In this document: piece after piece, positions 42,991 through 51,599 of the stretch
How positions within the stretch are numbered: position 1 is the stretch's first letter
Layout: every line of letters starts with the position of its first letter
Source of the DNA: Serratia plymuthica NBRC 102599
GTDB taxonomy: Bacteria; Pseudomonadota; Gammaproteobacteria; Enterobacterales; Enterobacteriaceae
Length of the DNA stretch: 64,000 nt
Direction: 5' to 3'
NCBI RefSeq assembly: GCF_001590925.1
Contig: NZ_BCTU01000010.1
Location: forward strand, 1 to 64,000
Notes under the pieces: generated by a model
The model's database searches: none
Told to the model about the DNA's origin: nothing
What the model saw: only the letters and a program-made list of their open reading frames with translations
Position numbers and translations under genes: made by a program

Positions 42991-43925
42991 CAACGCCCCC
43001 GGGTTTTAGGATCCAGCAAGTCGCGCAGACCGTCGCCGAACAGGTTGAAACCGGTGGCGGTGATCAGGATCGCCGTACCGGGAAAGGCCGAATACCACCA
43101 CTGGTCGAGCACATAGTTACGGCCGTTGGCCACCATGGCGCCCCATTCGGCGGTCGGTTGTTGGGCGCCCAGGCCGATAAACCCCAGCGTGGCGGCCATC
43201 AGGATGGCGGTACCAATATCCAGCGACGCCTGTACCACCAACGGCGGCATGACGTTGCGCAGGACATGCCAGCCAATCAAATGCCAGCGCGAAGCGCCAA
43301 AGGTGCGCGCCGCCTGCATATACGCCTGATGCCGTAGCGTCAGCGTCTGCCCGCGCGCCAGCCGCACGTAAAACGGAATGCGCACCACCGCAATCGCCAG
43401 CATGGCGTTGAACAGGCTTGGCCCGAGCGCGGCCGCCAGCGCCATGGTCAGCACCAGCGAAGGCACCGACAGCATGATGTCCATGCAGCGCATGATCAAC
43501 GCATCCACCGTGCCGCCCATCACGCCGGAGAAACAGCCGAGCAGCGAGCCAATTCCGCCCGCCAGCACCACCACCGCCAGCCCGGCGGCAACCGACTGCC
43601 GGCTGCCGACCAGCACCCGGCTGAACAGGTCGCGGCCTACTTCGTCGGTGCCGAACCAGTGTTCGGCCGAAGGCGGCAGCAGCCGTGCGGTCAGGTCGAT
43701 GGCGTCCGGATTGTGCGGCGCAAGCCAGGGTGAAAACAGCATCAAAAACAGCACGCAGAACATGATGGCGCCACCCAACAGCGTCAGCGGGCTGCGCCGC
43801 ACCCGATACCAGGCGCGCCGCGCGCCGACAAAGCGCAGCGCAGGTTCCGCCGCCGGCGGTGGCTCGATTTGAGACGGCGGTTGTTCAAGTTGAGACGACG
43901 GTTGTTCAAAGTGAGACATAGTCAT
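42990..43925 (-). CDS. ddpC: DdpC, dipeptide ABC permease (311 aa)
   Basis: A DppC-type permease with a Gln/Pro-rich cytoplasmic N-terminus, HWFGTDEVGRDLFSRVLVG and the conserved loop AARTFGASRWHLIGWHVLRN. The start is the ATG at 43925, overlapping the ddpB stop codon (TAATG); an ATG at 43919 is an alternative. Confidence 0.87.
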   Translation of the reverse strand: MTMSHFEQPSSQLEQPPSQIEPPPAAEPALRFVGARRAWYRVRRSPLTLLGGAIMFCVLFLMLFSPWLAPHNPDAIDLTARLLPPSAEHWFGTDEVGRDLFSRVLVGSRQSVAAGLAVVVLAGGIGSLLGCFSGVMGGTVDALIMRCMDIMLSVPSLVLTMALAAALGPSLFNAMLAIAVVRIPFYVRLARGQTLTLRHQAYMQAARTFGASRWHLIGWHVLRNVMPPLVVQASLDIGTAILMAATLGFIGLGAQQPTAEWGAMVANGRNYVLDQWWYSAFPGTAILITATGFNLFGDGLRDLLDPKTRGR

Positions 43926-44941
43926 TAGCCCTCGCGCCCCATTCGCGGGTCGATCCACAGATAAAGCAGATCGACGATCAAATTAACCATCACATAGGCA
44001 AAAGACACCACCACGGCAAAGCCCATCACCGCAGGGAAATCCAGCGCCTGAATGGAATCCACCACGTAAGCGCCCATGCCTGGCCAGGCGAACACCGTTT
44101 CGGTCAGCACCGCGCCGTACAGCAAATCCCCCAACGCCAGCCCCAGCACCGTCACCGAGGGGATCAGCGCGTTCGGCAGCGCGTGGCCGAGTACCACTCG
44201 CCAGTGCGAAAGGCCGTTGGCGCGTGCGGTGCGAATATAGTCTTCACCCAGTTGTTCAAGCATCGCCGAGCGGATTTGCCGCGCCACCACCCCGAGGTGT
44301 ACGAACGCCAGGGTCAGCGCCGGCAGGATCAGGTGCTGCAGGCTGTTCCAAAACGCTTCGCCGTTGCCGGTCAGCAGCGAATCCAGCAGGTAGAACCCGG
44401 TAATATGGGTGGGCGGATCCAGCCAGTCGTCCAGCCTGCCGCCGCCGGGCAAGACGTTCAGTTGGCCGTAAAACAAAATGATCACCCCCAGCCCCAGCCA
44501 GAATGCCGGCGTGGAGATGCCGGTCACCGACAGCAGGCGCACCAGATGATCGGGCCATTTATTGCGGTAAACCGCCGACAGCACGCCGAGCGGCACCCCC
44601 AGCGCGATCGCCAGCAGCAAGGCGCAAAACGCCAGCTCCAGCGTCGCCGGGAAGAAGGCGCGCAGGTCGTCCAGTACCGGCCGTCCGGTGCGGATAGACG
44701 TGCCCAGATCGCCGTGCAGCAGATCCAGCACATAGCGGCCAAACTGCACGTATAACGGCTGGTCCAGCCCCAGTTGCTGGCGAATATGCTGGACGATTTC
44801 CTCGCTGGCGCGATCGCCGGCCAGCAGCCGCGCCGGATCGCCGGGGATCAGGTGCGAGATGGTAAAGGTGATGACGCACACCCCGAACATCACCAGCACC
44901 AGCCCCCAGCAACGCTGGCGGATAAGGCTCCAAACGTTCAT
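43925..44941 (-). CDS. ddpB: DdpB, dipeptide ABC permease (338 aa)
   Basis: A DppB-type permease: FTISHLIPGDPARLLAG near the N-terminus, GDLGTSIRTGRPVLDDL and RTARANGLSHWRVVLGHAL loop. It pairs with DdpC to form the channel. It lies about 50 bases after ddpA. Confidence 0.88.
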   Translation of the reverse strand: MNVWSLIRQRCWGLVLVMFGVCVITFTISHLIPGDPARLLAGDRASEEIVQHIRQQLGLDQPLYVQFGRYVLDLLHGDLGTSIRTGRPVLDDLRAFFPATLELAFCALLLAIALGVPLGVLSAVYRNKWPDHLVRLLSVTGISTPAFWLGLGVIILFYGQLNVLPGGGRLDDWLDPPTHITGFYLLDSLLTGNGEAFWNSLQHLILPALTLAFVHLGVVARQIRSAMLEQLGEDYIRTARANGLSHWRVVLGHALPNALIPSVTVLGLALGDLLYGAVLTETVFAWPGMGAYVVDSIQALDFPAVMGFAVVVSFAYVMVNLIVDLLYLWIDPRMGREG

Positions 44942-44992
44942 AGTCGTTTCCCGTGGCGCAAGGGGGCAGCCAAAAAGCTGCCCGAAAGAGAA

Positions 44993-46543
44993 TTACTTGC
45001 TCATCTGCCCAACGTTGAACACCTGTTCCAGCATGGGGTTATACACAAAGCCCTTCACCTCTTTGTTCATCGCCACCTGATAGTTTTTCTGGAACAGATA
45101 GACGTAGGCCGCCTGGTCGATGACGATTTTCTGCGCCGCCTGATAATCGGCGGTACGTACTTGCTGATCGGACACCGAAACCGCTTTTTTCAACAGCGCA
45201 TCCACCTGCGGATCGCTGTAGAACGAGCGGTTGCCCGGCAGCCCTTTTTTGTCGGATTCGAACCAGTAGTTCATGAACATGTAGGGGTCGGCGAAGTCCG
45301 GGCTCCAGTTGCCGATGGCGATGTCGTAATTGCCCTGGCCGATGCGATCGCGCATGGTGGCGTTAGCCAGCTTCTCCAGTTTGACGTTAATGCCTACCGT
45401 CGCCAGGCTGGCCTGCACCGAGAGCGCTATCGCCTCCCAGTTCGGATCGCTGACCGAGTACAGGAAGTTCAGCGATGCCGGCTTGTCTTTCACCGCCGCC
45501 AGCGCGGCCTTGGCCTTGTCCGCATCCAGACTGTACTGCTGTGCGGCGGCGTCGTAGCCCCACATGCCTTCCGGGATCGGCCCGCGCATTTGTTTGCCGT
45601 TGCCGCCGAGAATGCCCTTCACCATGCCCTGATAGTCCACCGCATAAGAGATGGCGCGGCGCAGATCCACCTGATTCAGCGGTGCCTTGCCGTTGTTCAG
45701 GTACAGATAAGTCACACGCAACGAAGGAAACTCATTGACCGCCACCTTGTTTTCGCTTTTCAGCGCCGTGAGCTGGTCGATGGGCAGAGATTCGGCGATG
45801 TCCAGATCGCCGCGCGTCAATTGCAGGCGGCGGGTGGCGCTTTCGGCGATGATTTTCACCGTTACGCGTTTGAACGCCGGTTTGGCGCCGCCGTAATGCG
45901 GATTTGGCACCAGCACCAACTGCTGGCCCTTCTGCCAGCGATCCAGCTTGTAAGGGCCGGAACCCGCACTGTGATTCGCCAGCCAGGCTTTGCCTTCGTC
46001 GGCCGGATTGGCCTTGGCGATCGCCGGGTTGACGATACCGGCGCCGTCATTGGCCAGCGTGTAAAGGAACGGGGCAAACGGCGTTTTCAGCGTGAAACGC
46101 ACCGTCAGCGGATCCACCACCGTCACCTGCAGATCTTTCGGGAAAGCTTCTGACGGCCCCTGGCCAATCTTCATCAGCCGTTCAAACGACCATTTCACCG
46201 CCTCGGCGTTAACCTCGCTGCCGTCGTCGAACTTGTTGCCCGGCTTGAGCTTAAAGGTCCAGACCAATTGATCGTCTGAAGCGGCCCAGCTTTCCGCCAG
46301 TTCGCCTTCAACCTGGGTGGAGCCTTTGCCGCCTTCGGTTTTGTATTGCACCAACCGCTGGTAGGCAGGGTAAGTTACCGTCCAATCGTTGTTATCGATG
46401 GTCACGGCCGGATCCAGCGTCTGCGGGTCGGCCGCTTTGCCGATCACCAGCATATCCTTGGGTACCGCCGCCTGCGCCGGAGCCAAACCGGCCAGACCCA
46501 TAGCGACTGCCACCGCCAGCGCGGCGTATTTAACTTTGCTCAT
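44993..46543 (-). CDS. ddpA: DdpA, periplasmic dipeptide-binding protein (516 aa)
   Basis: A signal peptide (MSKVKYAALAVAVAMGLAGL, cleavage near AQA-A) precedes a DppA/OppA-type domain. Length equals E. coli DdpA. The ATG at 46543 has AGGAG seven bases upstream, preferred over the longer frame from 46645. It binds the peptide substrate for DdpBCDF. Confidence 0.88.
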   Translation of the reverse strand: MSKVKYAALAVAVAMGLAGLAPAQAAVPKDMLVIGKAADPQTLDPAVTIDNNDWTVTYPAYQRLVQYKTEGGKGSTQVEGELAESWAASDDQLVWTFKLKPGNKFDDGSEVNAEAVKWSFERLMKIGQGPSEAFPKDLQVTVVDPLTVRFTLKTPFAPFLYTLANDGAGIVNPAIAKANPADEGKAWLANHSAGSGPYKLDRWQKGQQLVLVPNPHYGGAKPAFKRVTVKIIAESATRRLQLTRGDLDIAESLPIDQLTALKSENKVAVNEFPSLRVTYLYLNNGKAPLNQVDLRRAISYAVDYQGMVKGILGGNGKQMRGPIPEGMWGYDAAAQQYSLDADKAKAALAAVKDKPASLNFLYSVSDPNWEAIALSVQASLATVGINVKLEKLANATMRDRIGQGNYDIAIGNWSPDFADPYMFMNYWFESDKKGLPGNRSFYSDPQVDALLKKAVSVSDQQVRTADYQAAQKIVIDQAAYVYLFQKNYQVAMNKEVKGFVYNPMLEQVFNVGQMSK

Positions 46544-46577
46544 AAACTGACTCCTGGTGTGTTGAAGGTGCGTCGTT

Positions 46578-47141
46578 TTAATCGTAAGAAAAACAGCCGA
46601 AGCGATCGGCCAACAGCGGATAGTCACCGGCGTTGGGCAGCTCAAAATGCCACCACTCGCTGACGATGCCGCAAAACCCCCCGGCGGCCATCACCGCATT
46701 CAGCAATAGCCGGTTGCGCTGCACCTCGGGCGGGAAATCGGGGTAAAACGGATGGGAACGCTCACTCATCTCATCAAAACCGGTCCCCATATCCAGCGCC
46801 GCGCCCGCCGCATCCAGCAGCGTCACGTCGATAGCCACGCCGCGGCTGTGGTGCGAGCCGGTTTGCGTGCTGGTGACATATTGCGGATCCGGGCACGCCA
46901 GCCACAGCAACGCCTGCGCCTGTTGCGGCCGATAGGCGTCAAACACCTTTAGCGATAAACCGGCAAGCCGTGCAGCCAACAGGCAGCGTGTCAGCCCGCG
47001 TACCGCGTCGGGATGCAACAGGCAGCGGCTTTCGCGGTAGATCGGCCGGCCGGTGAGGTTATCGGCGCCGGCGTATTTCAACTCGATCGGCAGATCGGGA
47101 AACGCCTCGGCCAGATCCATTAACGTTACATTGTCACTCAT
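46578..47141 (-). CDS. ddpX: DdpX, D-Ala-D-Ala dipeptidase (187 aa)
   Basis: VanX-family zinc dipeptidase. The S-x-H-x(n)-D motif is in GSHHSRGVAIDVTL, with the two zinc ligands His and Asp, and the third ligand and catalytic Glu are in SEWWHFEL. It hydrolyses D-Ala-D-Ala to free D-alanine in the cytoplasm. It heads the ddpXABCDF order, as in E. coli. Confidence 0.92.
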   Translation of the reverse strand: MSDNVTLMDLAEAFPDLPIELKYAGADNLTGRPIYRESRCLLHPDAVRGLTRCLLAARLAGLSLKVFDAYRPQQAQALLWLACPDPQYVTSTQTGSHHSRGVAIDVTLLDAAGAALDMGTGFDEMSERSHPFYPDFPPEVQRNRLLLNAVMAAGGFCGIVSEWWHFELPNAGDYPLLADRFGCFSYD

Positions 47142-47158
47142 TACCTGTTCCCATGCGG

Positions 47159-48031
47159 TTAAGATTCAAATTGGCCCAGTTCTTTTTGCAGAAGGCGGTT
47201 GTTGGCCAGCCGTTGCTCCACCGCCGCGCCGCCCTGTTCCAGTACCGAGGACAGCAGCAGGTTGAACAGGCAACTGAGCGGCGCCAGCGAATCCCAAAAC
47301 TGGCCGGTGTCGGTTTTCACCTGCAGCAGGTCAATCGGGTAATCCCGCGCCCACGGACAGTAAATGTCGGTGATCAGCGCCAGCCGCAGCCCGCGCGCGC
47401 AGGCCGCCTGACAATACTGCCGGGCGATGGTCGAGTAAGCGCGAGTGTCGGTCAGCACCAGATAGGGCGCGCCAAATTCCGAATTGAGCGATTCCACGTA
47501 GGTACCGGACAGCCCGTCGGCGTAATAGACTCTGGGCCGCAGATACTCCAGATGGCTGTAAAAGGCGTTGGCGATGCCGCGCGTAGACTGGATGCCGACC
47601 ACAAACACCGCTTCCGCCTGCGCCAGTTGGCGGCTGACGCGGTTGAACGCCTCCCCGCCGGCCAACTGGTAAACGTGCTCTATCGCCTCCAGCTCCAGGG
47701 TTAACGCCTGGCGCAGCTTTTGCGGTTGCGGCTGATCGCGCCGCCGGCGGTAAGCGCCCAGACGATCGGTGACGCCCCAGGGTTGATACAGCGCCGCCCC
47801 TTGTTCACGCAGCGTACGTTTCAGATCGTCGAGATTGCGGTAACCCAGGCTGCGCAGATAGCGGCCGACCGAAATGCCGCTGGTCGCCGTGCTGCGGGCG
47901 ATGCCGTCGGCGGTTTCAAACGGCACCTGCGCCAGATTGGCCAGCAGATAACCGGCAATACGCTTGCCGGTCGGGGTTTGTACCGCAAATGACGCTTCTA
48001 TCTGTGCGATCACATCAGGATGGTCTGCCAT
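47159..48031 (-). CDS. RpiR-family regulator upstream of ddp (290 aa)
   Basis: N-terminal helix-turn-helix (TADGIARSTATSGISVGRYL) and a C-terminal SIS domain (VFVVGIQSTRGIANAFYSHL, LVLTDTRAYSTIARQYC). It sits 17 bases before ddpX on the same strand, so it is probably part of that operon and senses a sugar-phosphate or peptide-related ligand. E. coli ddp is under different control, so this is a local variation. Confidence 0.85.
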   Translation of the reverse strand: MADHPDVIAQIEASFAVQTPTGKRIAGYLLANLAQVPFETADGIARSTATSGISVGRYLRSLGYRNLDDLKRTLREQGAALYQPWGVTDRLGAYRRRRDQPQPQKLRQALTLELEAIEHVYQLAGGEAFNRVSRQLAQAEAVFVVGIQSTRGIANAFYSHLEYLRPRVYYADGLSGTYVESLNSEFGAPYLVLTDTRAYSTIARQYCQAACARGLRLALITDIYCPWARDYPIDLLQVKTDTGQFWDSLAPLSCLFNLLLSSVLEQGGAAVEQRLANNRLLQKELGQFES

Positions 48032-48052
48032 AGTTCGCCCGCTGTTGGTGAG

Positions 48053-48104
48053 TTGTCATCAAACCGCTGTCTGTTACTCAGGTAACAAAGACTGATGATG
48101 ACAA
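48053..48104. promoter_or_regulatory. Nested palindromes upstream of the RpiR-ddp operon
   Basis: TTGTCATCA (48053-48061) and TGATGACAA (48096-48104) are perfect inverted 9-mers; between them TGTTAC and GTAACA (48072-48087) form a second palindrome around TCAG. It lies about 20-75 bases before the regulator start, as expected for an autoregulatory operator. Confidence 0.55.
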
Positions 48105-48277
48105 TGCATGGCCTGTGCCAATTGCGGACTTTCTGGGGATATTTCACGCGCGGCGGCGTACGGCGGCGCAGGAACGGCAAAACCTGCGGTTACAACAAAG
48201 TCATCAGTTGATAACTATTGCACAACAATTGGGCAATGCATCTGGCGATGCACCGCCGTGGCACCTGATTTTCAATT

Positions 48278-49141
48278 TTATGACAGCGCTTGCGAAACCA
48301 ATGCAAAAGTCTGCACGCTCGCAGGATCCGGTCTATGAGGCGCGCCGCGCACCATGATGGCGGGCGTGTCCACGCTGGGCAAACCGCGCTCGACCAGCCA
48401 GGGGCCGAGGCTGTTGGCCTGCGGCGTGTCGATACGCACAAACTGGCCGCTGCAGGGCCGGCACAGCGCGTCGATTAACCCGATGGCGGAGGCCAGCTCA
48501 GGCGCGACTACCGGGCCGATCATGTTGCCATGACCAAAGCGGCGACGCACCGCGAAACCGACGACAATCCCCTGCCGTTCCAGCACCAGCGCCTGCCCGG
48601 CACTACTCAGCAAGGTTTCCAGCAGCGGCTCGCGCCGCATGCCGCAAGCGGCGAAATCCAGCTCGGCCAGGGTTGGCAGATCCTGCGGCGATCCCGGGCG
48701 CAGGGTGACGTCCTCCGGCAAAGGCACCGCGTCGCGGGCAGGCAACTCCCGGCATTGATGCTGTGCCAGCCGCCCCTGTTCGATAAACCCCAACTGCCGA
48801 TACAACGGCTTGCCCTGTTCGGTAGCCACCAGGTGCAGTTGATGGTCAGTCAATGGCGCCATCAGCGACTGCACCATTTCCCTGGCGATACCTTGCCCGC
48901 GATGCCGTTCGTCGACAATCACCAACCCCAGCGTGGCGCGATTCGCCCCCCACAGCCAGCGCAAAGCGGTGCCGACCGTCTCTCCGTTGACCACAGCGAC
49001 CACTCCCGCCCCCAATCCCCACGCCTGCTGCCAATCTTCCAGGCGGTGAGGCCAGCGCGCCTGTTGCGACAGCCCGAACGCCGCCGGCAGATCCCTTTCA
49101 ATCATCGGGCGCAGGTGAATGCTTTGCTTTTCCTCGGGCAC
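48278..49141 (-). CDS. GNAT acetyltransferase with a second C-terminal GNAT-like domain (287 aa)
   Basis: The first half carries the acetyl-CoA loop in DERHRGQGIAREMV near residue 80. The second half (about 145-287) is a degenerate GNAT-like unit with LVLERQGIVVGFAVRRRF. Two-domain GNATs of this kind are widespread; substrate unknown. It is followed by ddp regulation and is not clearly in an operon. Confidence 0.82.
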   Translation of the reverse strand: MPEEKQSIHLRPMIERDLPAAFGLSQQARWPHRLEDWQQAWGLGAGVVAVVNGETVGTALRWLWGANRATLGLVIVDERHRGQGIAREMVQSLMAPLTDHQLHLVATEQGKPLYRQLGFIEQGRLAQHQCRELPARDAVPLPEDVTLRPGSPQDLPTLAELDFAACGMRREPLLETLLSSAGQALVLERQGIVVGFAVRRRFGHGNMIGPVVAPELASAIGLIDALCRPCSGQFVRIDTPQANSLGPWLVERGLPSVDTPAIMVRGAPHRPDPASVQTFALVSQALS

Positions 49142-49281
49142 GTTTGTCTCCTGATTCGATAGGGATAATTTTACTGGATGGCGAAAACCGCCTCCCCGCA
49201 GAGTAGCAGATTCGGTTCTGCGTGGTGCATTGCTTAGGCAGCCAAGACTTGCACCCCTTGCGATAAGCCGTTAGGGTAAAT

Positions 49282-49297
49282 TGTGATTTGTATCACA
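49282..49297. promoter_or_regulatory. Near-consensus CRP site
   Basis: TGTGA, six bases (TTTGTA), then TCACA, inside a longer AAATTGTGA/TCACAATTT symmetry. The centre is at 49289.5. If CRP acts as an activator at -41.5, the transcript would begin near 49331 and cover the phosphatase gene at 49436. Confidence 0.7.
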
Positions 49298-49319
49298 ATT
49301 TTTACCTGGGGGAGTCACG

Positions 49320-49442
49320 GTGTCTACGGTAAGCACCCTCTACAACGCCGCGCACCGTTTCCCCGGCGGTCTACATGACAACAAAGTAATCAACCTGTTT
49401 ATCAGTGATATTGCGCACGATATCATGGAGATGAAATGCTGA
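49320..49442 (+). CDS. Possible 40-residue leader peptide before the phosphatase
   Basis: A GTG with GGGGGAG upstream opens a 40-codon frame (MSTVSTLYNAAHRFPGG... KC) that ends by overlapping the start of the phosphatase gene (ATGCTGA region). Coupled translation is possible, but if CRP-dependent transcription began at 49331 the GTG would lie upstream of it. No family recognised. Confidence 0.35.
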   Translation: MSTVSTLYNAAHRFPGGLHDNKVINLFISDIAHDIMEMKC

Positions 49443-50266
49443 AACCGAGCCCCAACCTGTTAATTTTCACCGATCTGGACGGTTCGCTGCTGGATCACCA
49501 CAGCTACTGCTGGCAGGCTGCGCAGCCGTGGCTGGAGCAGCTGGCGCACACCCAGACGCCGCTGATTATCGCCACCAGTAAAACCGCCGCAGAAGTCGCC
49601 CCGTTGCAGCAGCAACTCGGGCTGAGCCACTGGCCGTTTATTGCGGAAAACGGCGCGCAGATTGTCTTCCCCGCGCAACGGCGCAATCACCCCGACTATC
49701 CGACCAAGCACCTGGGTGCAGATTACCCCAGCCTTTGCGCCACGCTGCGGGAACTGCGCAGCCAGACCGGTTTTGCCTTTCAAGGGTTTGCCGATGTGGA
49801 TGACGCAACCGTCGCGCAATGGACAGGTTTAACGCTCGATCAGGCGCATCTGGCGCGCCGGCGTGCCGGTTCTGAACCCTTGCGCTGGGCCGGTAACGAT
49901 GAACAACTTGCCCAGTTTCGCGCGCTGCTCGCGCAGCACAATCTCGGGTTGACCCAGGGCGGACGCTTTTATCACGTGATGAGCGCGGCCGTCAGCAAAG
50001 GCAACGCCGCCCGTTGGATAACCGCGGATTATCAGTTACCGCACGGTCCCCCCCTTACCACCCTCAGTCTGGGCGACGGCCCCAACGACATTTCCCTGCT
50101 GCAAGCCAGCGACCTGGCGGTGTTGATCCGGGGGCAGCAGGACAAACCTCTCGATTTACCGGGCGATTTCGCCGGCCGGCTGTACCGTACGCGCCTGCAA
50201 GGCCCCCAGGGCTGGTGCGAAGGATTGGATCATTTTCTGATTAACGGGAGATCTCACCATGAGTGA
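49436..50266 (+). CDS. mpgP: Mannosyl-/glucosyl-3-phosphoglycerate phosphatase, HAD superfamily (276 aa)
   Basis: HAD motif I FTDLDGSLLD lies at 11-20, motif II Thr/Ser in IIATSKT near 45, and motif IV LGDGPNDISLL near 217. The Cof-type IIB layout and length fit MpgP/YedP. It removes phosphate from glycosyl-3-phosphoglycerate to give mannosyl- or glucosylglycerate. It overlaps the next gene by 8 bases, and that gene looks like the matching synthase, which supports the assignment. Confidence 0.85.
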   Translation: MLKPSPNLLIFTDLDGSLLDHHSYCWQAAQPWLEQLAHTQTPLIIATSKTAAEVAPLQQQLGLSHWPFIAENGAQIVFPAQRRNHPDYPTKHLGADYPSLCATLRELRSQTGFAFQGFADVDDATVAQWTGLTLDQAHLARRRAGSEPLRWAGNDEQLAQFRALLAQHNLGLTQGGRFYHVMSAAVSKGNAARWITADYQLPHGPPLTTLSLGDGPNDISLLQASDLAVLIRGQQDKPLDLPGDFAGRLYRTRLQGPQGWCEGLDHFLINGRSHHE

Positions 50267-51473
50267 TTTTTATCAAGATGGCATCATCACCAACTTTCAC
50301 CCTCTCGCGCAGCGCGAATTGTCCGAGCTTGAATATGAGTTGCAGGTATTTTCCGGCCGCAACACCATGGGGCTGATTCTGCCCTCGCTCTATTCCGAGC
50401 TGGAAGGCCCGGCGCTGGACAAGATCGTCGATGTTTTGGCGCAGGTGCCCTATTTGGAGGAGATCGTCATTGGCCTGGATCGCGCCGACCATGAGCAATT
50501 CCTGCACGCAAAAAACTTTTTCTCCCGCCTGCCGCAGCGCCACCGCATTTTGTGGAACGACGGGCCGCGCCTGACGGCGATTGCCGACCAGCTCAGCGCC
50601 GAAGGGTTGGCACCCAACGAACCGGGCAAAGGCCGCAACGTGTGGTTTTGCGTCGGCTACACTCTGGCTTCACGCCGTTCCAGCTGCGTGGCACTGCACG
50701 ACTGTGACATTGTCACCTACGATCGCCGTATGCTGGCACGCCTGCTGTATCCGGTGGCCAACCCCAATTTTCATTACGACTTCTGCAAGGGTTACTATGC
50801 CCGGGTGGCTAACGGCAAGCTGAATGGTCGGGTTGGCCGGTTACTGGTGTTTCCGCTGCTGAAATCGCTGCAGAAAGTGTACGGCAATTCGGATTTTCTC
50901 GACTATCTGCGCAGCTATCGCTACCCGCTCTCGGGCGAGTTCGCCATGCGTACCCACATTCTCAACAACCTGCGTATTCCCAGCGACTGGGGGCTGGAGA
51001 TCGGCGTATTGTCGGAAGTCCACCGCAACACGGCCACCAACCGTATCTGCCAGGTGGATATCGCCGATAATTACGATCATAAGCACCAGCCGATGTCGGA
51101 AGAGGATCCACACAGCGGCCTGCAGCGTATGGCGGGCGATATTACCAAGGCGCTGTACCGCAAATTGGCGATCCAGGGGGTGCCGATCACCAGCGATTCT
51201 TTTCGCGTACTGCGCGCCACCTACTACCGCACGGCGTTGGATATGATCGACGCCTTTGAGCACGATGCCAAAATGAACGGTCTGGATTTCGATCGCCACA
51301 GCGAAGAATCAGCGGTCGAACTGTTCTCTCGGGTGATTTCGCAGGCCGGGCAAGCCTTCAGCGAAAACCCCGGCGATAAACCCTTTGTGCCAAGCTGGAA
51401 CCGCGTACAATCCGCCTTCCCGGATATTCTCGAGCGGTTGTATGACGCCGTAGAACAGGACAACCAACGCTAA
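50259..51473 (+). CDS. Glycosyl-3-phosphoglycerate synthase-like GT81 glycosyltransferase (404 aa)
   Basis: It resembles glucosyl-3-phosphoglycerate synthases: LGLDRADHEQF region after the N-terminal strand, GKGRNVWFCVGYTLAS near 127, and the metal-binding LHDCDIVTYD near 147. It transfers a sugar from a nucleotide donor to 3-phosphoglycerate. Its 8-base overlap with the phosphatase gene shows a two-gene pathway for a glycosylglycerate compatible solute. Whether the sugar is glucose or mannose cannot be told from the sequence. Confidence 0.78.
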   Translation: MSDFYQDGIITNFHPLAQRELSELEYELQVFSGRNTMGLILPSLYSELEGPALDKIVDVLAQVPYLEEIVIGLDRADHEQFLHAKNFFSRLPQRHRILWNDGPRLTAIADQLSAEGLAPNEPGKGRNVWFCVGYTLASRRSSCVALHDCDIVTYDRRMLARLLYPVANPNFHYDFCKGYYARVANGKLNGRVGRLLVFPLLKSLQKVYGNSDFLDYLRSYRYPLSGEFAMRTHILNNLRIPSDWGLEIGVLSEVHRNTATNRICQVDIADNYDHKHQPMSEEDPHSGLQRMAGDITKALYRKLAIQGVPITSDSFRVLRATYYRTALDMIDAFEHDAKMNGLDFDRHSEESAVELFSRVISQAGQAFSENPGDKPFVPSWNRVQSAFPDILERLYDAVEQDNQR

Positions 51474-51482
51474 ATACCTGCG

Positions 51483-51504
51483 CCCGCGCAACGCGGGTTT
51501 TACT
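51483..51504 (+). terminator. Intrinsic terminator of the glycosylglycerate operon
   Basis: CCCGCG pairs with CGCGGG across CAA, followed by TTTTACTTTT, just after the synthase gene. Confidence 0.8.
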
Positions 51505-51599
51505 TTTGCTCACTTATTTCGCCACCCGCGCCTGATAACCGGTGTTATTATTATCCTGCTCAATAATTCTCTCTTAATTCAAAGTGGTACGATAAGTTG

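Noticed and set aside
44774-46153. A 459-codon plus-strand frame opposite ddpB/ddpA
   Set aside because: It is fully antisense to well-recognised ddp genes; long shadows are common in GC-rich DNA and the composition is not protein-like.
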